Source: Distichodus sexfasciatus
Taxonomy: Eukaryota > Chordata > Actinopteri > Characiformes > Distichodontidae
Direction of reading: 5' to 3'
Length of the DNA stretch: 64,000 nucleotides
Assembly: GCA_032718565.1 (NCBI GenBank)
Contig: JAVGVS010000283.1
Span: 337,791 to 401,790, forward strand
In this document: one piece after another, positions 9,463 through 21,400 of the stretch
Layout of the letters: every line of letters begins with the position of its first letter
Position numbering within the stretch: position 1 is the first letter of the stretch
Notes under the pieces: generated by a model
Seen by the model: the letters and a program-made list of their open reading frames with translations, nothing else
What the model was told of the DNA's origin: nothing
The model's database searches: none
Program-made: the position numbers and the translations under genes

Positions 9463-12400
9463 ATGACCCTACTAGCCTTTTGCCATACACTTTCTTCAGC
9501 GGGCTCTGTGGAGGCTGCCCTGTTGCATGACATGAAATGTCGCTGTCCTTAAAGGCTGGAGGAAGAGAAGTTTCTGCTTGGGGTGCCTCTGGAATACTGT
9601 CGTCTTCTGACCTAAAACAATCCTGCTTGATTGCTAAAGGACTCTCTGGAGTCATATCAAAACTTTGCTGCTTATCCGAAGATGTATCAGTTGGTCCCTC
9701 TATATCACTGGGGTCTGCACTTCCTGTTACGTCTGATTCTGGTGATAATTTGTCAGGCTCTGGAACATCACTCTCATCTGCAGCAGCAGCAGCAGCATTT
9801 AGTTCTTCCAGTCTGGGTGGTGATGTTACAACTGCAGGAGGTGTCTGAGGCGGTGTTCTCTGCCATGGGAAGCCTATTTTCTTCCCAAACATGGAAGCAG
9901 TGGAAGTGGTGTCTTCCACTGTGGCAGACGGTTTGTCGTCTTGAAAGATGCCAGCAGAAAGGCCTTTGAAACCAGAAAAGAGACCTCCAGAGTCAGGATG
10001 TTGCTGAGTTTGTTTTGTATCAGTGGTGGAGGAACTAAATAGAGAACTGAAAGGCTTGGCTGTTTCAGCAGCACCTGAAAGTATGCCTCCAAAAGATGGT
10101 GTTGAGAGACCAGGCAGATCAAAAATGCCCCTAGCTGGAGGAGAAGCAGCACCTTTCTCCTCCGCTGCTACCTCAGCAGTGGCTGTAGGAGGCATTACAC
10201 TTTCTGCTGCTGAACCTGTGTTTAAGATTCTGTCTTCAGATTCTTTAAGTTTGCTGGTTGTGTTTGTGGCCTCTTTGATGACATCATTTGTCTTGTTAGG
10301 ATGCTCTATGAGGTTATTTTCTGAATCTATTACAGTATTGTTTTCTTCTGGTAGTTCCAGCTTTTCTATTTCAGTATCCAGACCCAATGTTTCGGTATCA
10401 AGCTTTACTTCCTTGGCAGGGGGACTTCTTGGGTCACCAGAATCTTTTGCTTCATTGTCCTCAGTTTGAGGCTTGTAGTTCTCATCTGCAGATCTGGTCT
10501 CATCTGCTTTCCCAGGCTCTGTACCCTTAAACAATCCAAAAAGGTCACCTGTCAGGGACTCTGTGGGGAGGCTGGTGGGAAGACTTGCAGGCAGGTTAAA
10601 AAATGAAGTCTTCTGTTGTGACTGAGGGCCTGTACCTGCAGCAGGTGTAGATTTAAAAAATGTTTGGGGTGTTGAGAAGAAGCTAGATGTTGCTGGCTTA
10701 CTGGAGGAACTTGGACCAGAGAACATGGACATGAATCCAGAAAATGAACTAGCCTCAGGAGGCTTTTGAGGCCCAGCCATTCTTGGTCTAGGCTGCACAG
10801 ATAGGCCAGGTCTCGGGCCTTGTATTAAAGGTCTAATGCCTGGCATCCCAGGTCTTGGGTGGCCAGGAGGTCCTGCCATTCTTGGTTTAGGTTGGTCTGG
10901 AGGAACAAATATCTGTGGACAAGGTCCAGGAGGTCCTATCATACTGGGGAGAGCCTGTGCCTGCTGCTCCACTGGAGCAGGTGACTGTGGTTCAGGAACT
11001 TTTTGAGCTGGTAGCTCTGTTATGAGTTCTTCTTTTTCAACCCTCTCTTCTGTTTTGTTTAGCGTTTCCTCCTGAGGGCTCTCATGTAGTTCTGTTTCGG
11101 GCACCATAGCGTTTTGAGTCTCTTTGTCCATTACAGATTCAGTTTCATCTGATTCAACCTGGTTTTGTGTTTCTTCTTCTGATTTTGGCATTTTCTCACT
11201 CTCTACTGTCTCAGACTCAGCAGGGCTTGCGAAGTCCACAAGTCTGTCTGATTTCAGTGCACTTATTTCTTCGACAGGTTCTTCTGGTGCTACCATTTTT
11301 GCAATTAAAAAAGACTGATTTTCTAATAAAGTCTCAGGCTCTGATATTTTCTCACACTTTAATGCACTGTCATTTCCTGACTGTTCTTCCACCGTTAATT
11401 TATTGTCAGTATGAGACTCCATTGCTGTATCGCTGCTTAAAGTTTTCTGAGGTTCTAATGATTCTTGCACATAAGATTCTTTGTTCACATCAACTTCCAC
11501 ATTTTTTGTGTTACTTTCTTTGAGATCCTTTTGTTCCTCTAAAAGTATCTTTTCAGTGTCTGTATATGTTTTTTCTATTAATTGCATTTCTTCTGGATGT
11601 ATCACAGATTCAATTTTATTTTCAGGCATCTCAATTACTTGGGTATCTTCAGAAGGAACAGAATCTTTGTCATCGGGAATCAAATTATTCATTTGAACAT
11701 CAACAAATGTATCAACTTCAGCACTCTGTTCCTTAGATTTTTCAGTGTCATTTAAAAGATCCTGATCAGCTTCTTTCAGATTATCATTTGATGGAGTAAC
11801 ATCTTTAATTCCATCAGTTTCAGGGAAAGGAGGTAATTTGGAAGCATTTTGGAATTCTTCCATCACCTCTGACTCGGTGCCTTTATGCATTAATGGAGCT
11901 CCATCTTCAGGTTTATGTTCACCAAGTTTCTTATCATCCACGAATGACAAGAGGCCGAATCCACTAGATACTGCTTTGTCTGACCCACCTCCAAGTGAGA
12001 AAACAGATGGAACTTTGAACACGTTTTCTGACTCAGACGATTCTGAAGGAGTGTTCCCACCAAACATGGAAAATAATTTTCCTTTTCCTGATAACTCTTT
12101 AGATTCTGATGGTGCAGGAACTGTTTCTGTTGAGGAAATCTGTGAACTGTTCCCACCAAACATGGAGAACAAGCCTGATCCTGTATTATCTTTATGTGTG
12201 GATGTACCAGGCAGAATGCCCCCAAGGAGTGAAGATCCAGAAGCAGGTGGAGTTGATCCAGGAGTTGCTGATTGGGACACAGACCCACCAAACATAGAAA
12301 ACAGTCCCTTTCCAGGGGTCTCCTTGGGTGTAGGTCCTCTGAGGGGAAAATCTCCACTAATGGGACCTCTCACAAAAGTTCCAGATGGGCCTCTACTTCT

Positions 12401-15400
12401 AGGGCCTGTGGCACCTACTGTTCCTCTGGGACCTGGCATTTGTGGTCCTCTTGGTCCAGCTCCAGATGGTCCCCTTGGTGCAAATCCTGTGGGGCCCTGT
12501 GGGCTAGGCGGTGGTTGAGCACTACCCCCACCAAACATAGAAAACAACCCTTTTCCAGGTGTTTCTTTAGGTGCAGATGCGACTGAATTCGGCTGAGGAC
12601 TTGCTCCACCAAACATTGAAAGCAGACTTGTACCAGATGTTTCTTTGGATGGTGCAGATGCCACTGAATTTGGCTGAGGACTTGCTCCACCAAACATTGA
12701 AAGCAGACTTGTACCAGATGTTTCTTTGGATGGTGCTGATGCCACAGAATTCGGCTGAGGACTTGCTCCACCAAACATTGAAAGCAGACTTGTACCAGAT
12801 GTTTCTTTGGATGGTGCTGATGCCACAGAATGCGGCTGAGGACTTGCTCCACCAAACATTGAAAGCAGACCTGTCCCAGGTGTTTCTTTGGATGACGAGC
12901 TCCCAGGAAGAATGCTACCAAGCATGGATGATCCACTCTGGCCCTGTGGTGAGGCAGAAGCTGCTCCACCAAACAGTGTGAATATACCTTTGGAAGGCTC
13001 TTCAGGAGCAGAAGTGGATGGTGTCTCACTAGCTAATGATTTATCTTCCTTTGATAATTTTTCTATACTTGGAGATTCAGCAAATGGTGTTTTTTCTGAT
13101 TCCTTTGGCATTGCTTCTGATGTTGCTGACTTCTCCTTGAGCATGACTGGGACTGAATCAAAGTCATTATATTCATATTCTCTTTCTTTAACTATATTTT
13201 CCAGCTTTCCGGGTGATTCAGGAGTCTGCATAAGAGTTACCTTTTCCTCACCAGCCTGTTTGGACTCTTGGTTTGGTTTTATTATTCCTGAGGGTTCAGA
13301 AGTAAAGCTATCACCCTTGACTTGATACTCATAGGAAATTGCTGATAATTTATCAGGTTCCAAAGGTACTATTTTGGTGACAGAGGGTGTTGAGGCTGAT
13401 GCCGAACAGTCCTTAATATGACAATCAGACACACCACCAGACTCCCCAGACAAAAGCATCTCATCCTTTTGCAGCACAGGATCCACAGCAGTAGCAACCT
13501 CTTCCTTAGAAGACAGGGCATCTGTATCTGATACAGTATCGCACGTCTCAGTCATTATTTTTTCTGATGCTTGGAAAGTAGTAGACTCTGACTCTTCCAC
13601 TTCACTAGATGCCCTTACAGATTCAGTCCCAATTGGGAAAGTTACTGAGGTGCTCGAGGCTGCATCATTCAGGGAAATCTTTGATGACACCCCATCAGAA
13701 GGGAACATTTTATCTTCACAATTAACACCTACTTCAGCTTCCCCAACTTTGGACAAAGTGTCATCTTGCCCAGCGTCACTACAAGCAACAAAGCCCTGGG
13801 TTTCCTCAGTAGTAGACACAGAAGAACATTCTTCCAGTGAAATGTCACACCCTGACATAATTTCTTCCTCATTAGAATATTCCTCCTCTGGACTGCTTGC
13901 CTCTGAAAGAATAATCTGAGGGATCAACATTTTCCTAGGACTCAGCCCAGTAAAACCTAAAGGTCTCTCCATCATCTCAGTTGGAGAAACTGTAGAAAAA
14001 GATGGCTCTTCCTCAAGAACTAACATCTCAGGTGGAGAAGAATCAAAACTGTTTTTCGGCTGAGAAGAAATGTCTAACTCAACATACTTCCCTTCAGTCA
14101 CATCTGGCTTAGAAGCCAATCCTGTAGACTGAACTGTATCTTTTTGTGAACTGGATGACTTTAAACAGTTTTCAGAATATTCATCAATTGAATTCACAGT
14201 GATTACCTGCTCTTGTATTGGTGTACTGGCAATTGTCAATATAATGTCAGATTGTTGAGTTGAAGCAGGATAAATGTCTGCAGCAAGTTCTGGAGCAGTA
14301 CTTTCTGTGTTAGCAAGAGGGAATGACTGTTTATCTGGAATGTCAGACATAGTGGGGATTTCTTGAGATAATTCTTGGGGCTGCGGCTGTACTTCTGTTA
14401 TAACAGATGTAAAGGGAACCTGAGAGACAAGACTACATGAGGTTGAAGGAGAGTACAGAGATGATTCATTAACTGACATTTTTGCTGGTAATAATGGTGA
14501 GCTAACACCATCAGGAACATCTTGTTTAGCAAAAGTGTGTGCTTCTCCTGAAAGAGATGCATTAGTTGGGATAATTACAGAAGAATGTCCTGGACTTGGA
14601 AGGGAGGTAGATGGCACAAATTCGATAGGGGGTGAATGGACATATCCTGAACTAGGAAGTGGGGGCGGTAATGGACAAACTGTGGAAGTTGTTCCTGCAT
14701 CCATCGGAGAAAGTGCAGCAGAAGCAAATGAGACAATGGTCTCTGTTGAATATGCTGTATTTGACAGCACTACAGATGGTGTAAATACCATTTGTGATGA
14801 GACAGAATATCCCAATTGGGGAAAAGGATCACTAGGTGGGCAAGACACAGAGGACTGTGCTGAAAGTCCTGGAGCAGTAGATGCAGTATCTCCACAGAAT
14901 ATTGTAACCAGTCTTTTTACAGATGTACTTGTACTTGTAGATACCTCGTGTGTTGAAGCTGGGGTCACATGTTGGTCAGCCTCAGTAGACAGAGACGGTT
15001 TGCAAGCCAACCCTGTTGTGTGCAAAACGTCTTTGAAACTTTGATGGACATTATCCACAGAAGTGCTTGTACTATCAAACAATGAGATCAAGCCTTTGAC
15101 TGATTTAGAAGTGGCCTGACTTTCAAATGAACTGGGACATGATGGCAAAATATCAATAATAACTTGATCTGATCTTTTTTCAACAGAGGCAGAAAGTGCA
15201 CTAGCTGAGTGGCCACTGACCTCCTTTCCCTGACTAATCTTGGATGATACATCCTGGACACTTGAAGCAGCTACTACTGGAGTATGCTCCACAGCTTGGG
15301 TCATGTTCTGGACATTTGTATCTGAGACTTGAGCTTGGGGTATAAGAGAAGAGACTCCTTTTGGAATGGCATTTTCCTCTCCCAAACTTTCAACAGTTGA

Positions 15401-18400
15401 CTGCTTGACAAGACATTTTGGTCTGGATACCACCAGTGGTTTGTTAGATTCAGTTGCTTGAATACTTCTGCCCCCTTGCTGAGTTAATACAGGTGAAACT
15501 GACTGACATTCTGTAAGTGTTGAACCTTGTATCGAACACTGAGGCTGAGCAATATTTTGTGTCTGAAATACAGATGGAAGGTTCTGTTCTACTTTCACTG
15601 GCACAGGTGAATCAATGGCTTGGGCTGGGTGATGAGACCCATTCCTTTGTGGGGATTTTTGATAATAAACCTTACTGTCTGTCAATGATAATTGAGCAAC
15701 AGTTATTTCCCCAAGTTTCTTTTGTTCAACAGGTGGAACAGAAACTGGTTCTGATAAAGTCTGTGAAGATTTTTCCAAAAACATAGGCACACCAGAAACT
15801 CCCACTGATGTTACAGGTTGGCCTGTCGATTGTGTTGGTAGTATAGGTTGGGCAGTTGTATGTGATTGAGGAGCAGGTGCTTCTTCTCCTCCTAGAAGCC
15901 GGGATGAACGCTGTAACGCAACTGACTTCTTATCCATTGTTATAGTGGGAACATCTTTAGTTTTGCAATAAGAGGAATCTCCTGTACTTGAAAGATCTCT
16001 GACCTCATTTATTTGTCTGTTTGTGTTCATATTTATAGATAAGTCCAGAGACAAATTAACAGCCATCATATGAGATTTCTGAGTTGTGGATTTGCATTTG
16101 TGATCAAATCTGCTATTTTTCTTTGGTCTTTCTTCCTTAATTGTGGTGAAATTCACAGGTTTTCCATCTTGCATTACAGGTAAATCACTGTAACAAGAAG
16201 CTGAAACTTTAAATGAAAAGTCCATAGGTTTACTGGAAGGCTGCAGTTCTCCAGTTTGGACACTTGATGTCAATCTTTTCTGCTGAGAAAATTTCGGTTT
16301 CTCTAATTGACACCCATTTAACAGTGAATGTTCACACTGTGACCATCTTTGAGGGTATGGCTTTGAATCTAAAATAGGTTCAGCAATTAAAGGAATGCCA
16401 ACTGAGTCATTTCTTAGAGTTTTATGACTAGTGCTTTGTGTGTTAACAAGAGCAATCACTTTACCAGAGGGCATATCAGGAATGCTCCCGGCTACTTCTT
16501 CAGTTCCTTTAACTGTTGATTTTGGAGACATATCTAGAGTGTCCTGGATTAAGTTAGCTGGTGCCGAGGGGAGATTGGCTTTTTTGGCATTAGGCAACAT
16601 TGGAAAGTGTCCTTGAGACATATTTAACTCTTTCGGGGAAGCATCAGTATTTGATTTCAGAGTTTGATGCTTTTGTGGGACAGATTGTTTTGGAGGCTCT
16701 ACTATTAATGGTATACCTGCAAACCTTTGTAGTGCCCCATTAACAGTTCCTGATTTAGTCTTTACAAGTGAGACCACGCCAGAGTGGTCTGGTTCAATTT
16801 GACTCTCTGAAGAATTTCTTAACATCACTGATGAAGACTTGGATGACATGTCCACAGTGGATTTTACAGAGTTAGCTGGTGACGTTAAAACTTTGCTTCT
16901 ATGTGCTGGCATAGTTTTCTGAGAGGAAAGATTACTTTCGTTCTGCAATTGAGGTTCCACAACCAAAGGATCTGACTGGCTTACAGCATTTCCTTCTTTT
17001 AGTTGGTCTCTATTATTCAACAGTGTTGCAGAACGCTCCTTAATTACAGCCAGATCTGCAAAATGTTGGGTAGTATTAGCAGATGGTTTGGTTTGGTTTG
17101 GTGATGGCAGCAGTTTTGTGACTAGTATTTCCTCATCTAGCTTTGGAGACATGACAAAAGTCTTAACAGTGCTTGCTGAAGATGATCCTGTATGATTATA
17201 CTGATTTGGAGGATCTGGAAGGCTGTTGGCCCTGCTGTAAACAGGGGTTTGTTTGCTCAAGAGAGGACTTTTGGGGGGACTCTTTATGTCTTTATTGTCC
17301 TGTTGACATAGGTTCACTTTCTCTTCTGGCTGTGACTTATACTTTCTAAGTGGTGGCTTTATTTTTGCTGTAGAAGGCTCCATAATTAGGGGCAGTCCAA
17401 CAGCCATGTCACTAGCTTCTGACATCAACCTTGCCCTTGTCCTTATAAGTGGAATTGCATCCTTGTGGGAGACCTCAACTGTCTTGGAAACAGACTGCAA
17501 AGACATGTCAATGGTGCCTTTAATTGTATTTGCAGGGGCTGTTGCAGCCTGGTGTGTCTGAGAAGAAGAAGGGGTACTCTGGCAGCACAACACAGGGCTA
17601 ATTTGGGAGAAAGTACCCTGCAATTGTGACTGATATCTTTTAGGAGGTGGCATTACTTTGGTTGCCACAGAGTCTATAACCAACGATATACCACCCAACT
17701 CTTCACTAACAACTGAAGATGATCTTGACCTTTTCCCAATAAGTGAGAGTATTTCATTTGGAGGAGTCACAGGTTGTTTGGGGGGCCTTGATGACATGTC
17801 TAATGTGACATTGATAGAATTTGCAGGAGCTGAGCCAGTTTCAGGAGACTGGGAATAAATTCCTGTAGTTTTGCTGTAAAAAGGAGATTGTCTTAATGAT
17901 ACAGGACTTAACTGTGAAATCAGTGTAAGTGGTTTAGCTGAACCTTCAATATTCTTGGTTTCTGGTTGTGAGGGGTCCTTCAAAGGCACCCCAAATGAGC
18001 AATCAGTGACCTCTGTAATGGAGGCTCGCCTGCTTCTTACAAGTGATACAGCGCTAGTTTCATTTACAGGTTCAACAAAAGGTACAGTCCTTGTTTTTGA
18101 TGACATATCTATTGTTCCTTTAATGGAGTTTGCTGGTGCAGAATGAGATTGAGAAGCTGCTTGTTCTATTCTCAAAGATTCACTTAAAAAAGAGGACTGG
18201 CGTATAAGAGCAGTTTGTTCACTTTGAGTAGATTTCAGGCTGATGGTTGAAGAGCCCTTTATTTCTGCATGTTTACTTTGAGCAGATTTCAGGCTGACTG
18301 TTGAACTCTTTATTTCAGGGCTTATAGGCAATGGGGGTGGAGTCACATGATGTTTGGTTGCATTTTTTAACAATGCACCCAATGGTTCAGACTGTCTGTC

Positions 18401-21400
18401 AATATCAGCTTTCTGTATAACTTTTGGATATATATTTTGTGCTGTACTTGCCCCAGACAATTGATTTGTGGTGTTCTTGACAGGCTGGGATCTGGGTGAT
18501 GAGGATGAGGATTGCTCTTGACTGTAATTAGGGCTCGGTGGTCCTTTATCAGGAGGGTAATACCGTCTCCATCCACTTGGTGATGCAGGAGCAGAAACAG
18601 TGCTCAAAGTTACTTCAGTCATTTTTGCTGAAGGAAGGCTTACCTCCAGTGCTGGAAATGTCATATTAATGTTAACATTCTTTTCAATCTCAACAGTTAG
18701 ATCAACACCTACACCCTCATCTGTATTAGCATGAACCTCCTCTTTTTTACCTTTTTTCAACTTGATCTTGGTAAAGTCAAGAACATCCTCAACTAGACTG
18801 TTATCAGAGCAGTCTGGTGATGCGTAATCTGCATTTTTTTCTTTGTTCCATAAGACTCCAGAAAAGTCTACTGGTTTGTCACAAAAAATAGAATCTACTG
18901 CTTCCTCTGGCTTATTATATAGTAAATTCTGAGGTGGAGGCAGACACCGCTTTTCATTTGGTATCTCAGCTTCAGGCAGTTGGGGAACTACAGGAGATGT
19001 TGGACTCTGAACTCCTCCAACTTTGTGTGTATGTATAGATGTGGTTAATTGTGCTGACACTGACGGCTGTCTTCCAAGTCGTGGCCGAGGAGATGCAACA
19101 GATGACTGAGAACCATGTGCATGCCAAGATGAAGCCTGGGAATTCAATGGTAATGCTTGTGGAGAAGGTAACACTCGAGAGGAGGCATTTTCCTGAGTTA
19201 CTGTATTCCCAGATGTAGGAAGAACTCTAGATTGAACAATTGGTGTTTTGCTAGACATTGAAGTACCAGCAAGCTTATGGGAGATAGTTTGAAGCTGTGG
19301 ACCACTTTTAGAAATAGAGTTTGGTGTGCTTGTAGTTGTTGTGATTGCAGTCATTTTAGGTGATTCAGACTGTTTTGTATTGCCAACACTGCTAACTTGT
19401 TGCTCAGCAGGTGAATCATCTACATGCCCAATTTTAATCTCAGGGATTGGATGACACTTGGTTAAAGAGTTCTGTCCAGCAGACACTGAAGAGAGATGGG
19501 TGTCTTTTGCAGGTAATGCACCTCCAATTGATATCTGTGGGAAAAGATATTTAATTCCTTGATTCTTCCAATATGGTCCCCCATGACTCGCTTTTTCTGT
19601 TTTGATTGTAAGGTCAGATGCTTCCATTTCCTTTTCTGAGTACACCACATTTGACTCATTTACGTCAACATTCACTTTCTTCAACTTACACATGCTGAAG
19701 TCCAGAGCCTGCTCTGCTTGGGTTCCTATAGACTCTTGAAACATTTGTGAAAAGCGTTCCAGGTTCATATTCATAAGTCTATCACCTTTTTGAAGAGCTG
19801 ACGAGAGGTCGACAGGAGAAGAAATATTTGAATTACCTGCTTCAGTTTGACATGGAGTATGAAGCAACTGACCCTCTGAGAACAATGGAATTTTAAACCC
19901 ACAAAGTGTTAACTTTGGCTCTTCCTTTTTTTGCAAAATATTAGAGATATTTTCTGTGATTTGCTTCAAAACCTGACTATCTTCCTGAGATGCATAAGCG
20001 TAAAGATGCTTTCCAGCTCTGTCTGTTAACAACGAGTATATATATTCCTCATCAGCATAAATGTAATAACCACAGTCCCCAGCTTCAGCTGGCCACCACA
20101 TTCCTTGCTCCAAAAGGGACAACCATTGCTGGTACCATTCTGAATCATCCAAAAATATGTCATCAGTATTTAGATTAGTCCCAAAAGTGCTGCGGAGGTC
20201 AACTGCACCTGGTGTCAAATCCATGGGGCCCTTCTTGGCTGTGAGTTTTTTAATGATTTTAGTTGCAAATGTTGTGTTAATCTGTGGCCTCATTGTATCT
20301 TTCTCAAGTGGTTTGCTATATATAGAACAATCACACTGTGACTGACATCGATTTAATGTCTTCTCTGTAGACAAGTTAATCACAGAGTCTCTCTCAATCC
20401 ATGGCTTTCTGCTTCTTTCAATTCTTAAGCTGTTCAGGTCATTATAACTGCTCCAGGGTTTCTTTTCTCTCCTGCTCATGTCAAATATAACATCATCTTC
20501 TGCATCTGCTTGGGGTAGGCGATTTTGGGCTAATGATGAGCTAATTTCATCTTGCCATGGATGTGAAGGTATGTGGAACTGTCCTGGATCCATATGTTTC
20601 AAATTCCACCATACAGGGTCTTTAATTACAGGTTGATTGTTTAAAGATACAGGTTCCTGACACTCTTCATAACATTCCTGAGTTTGTAATGTCAGAGTCT
20701 CTGCTAAGGCATAGTCATTCAGCTGCTGCCAAAGCAGAGCTTCTATAAGACACTGATGTTCATAGAGATCTGGCGGAATTATACCATGTTCAGTAAATAA
20801 ATGCAACAGGTCTTGATATCCATACTCATTAGGAGTACCATACAAGAGTCTCTGAACCTCCTCCAGGTACTGTTGTGTTGATTTCACTGCTGGATGTAGG
20901 TGCTTGGCTGGTGGAGACTTACTTGGGTCTGTTTCCAAACCACTGGTGGTAGTGGTGACCGATCCTGCATCATTTTTCGCTTGTTTTGAGAGGACCCGAT
21001 CAAGGAAGCCCTTTTCCGATTCCTTACTTGTTACTGAACTACTACTCTCATTAGCACCAGATTTGAAAAGGCCAGAAAGCATGCCAGGTACAGCACTTGA
21101 ACTAGCCTTTGACTCATCCTTAACATGAGAAGTACTTGTTTCCTTTGTTTTAGCAGAATTGTCCTCTTCTGAGCCCTTGTTAAACAACCCTGACAGAAAA
21201 CCTTTATTATATTCTGCTTTTTGATCCTTTTCAGTGCCACCATCTTGTGTGGACTCTTGTTCAACTGGTTTAGCTCTCTGAATTTGTGGACGATTTTGAA
21301 AAGGCTTAGCACCAGAACGTTCATGTACCTGTTGGAGTGGTGGCTTCTGACTAGGGGAAATTTCAGTGTTTGGCTGCTCTTCTCCAGTTGAGGACAGTTT

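Noticed and set aside
11838..12518. 226-codon plus-strand open frame
   Set aside because: It is antisense to the giant unc13b exon, whose biased codons open the opposite frame. It has no independent gene signal.
12330..12520. True collagen domain
   Set aside because: Triplet periodicity is broken, the block is short, and the protein has no signal peptide.
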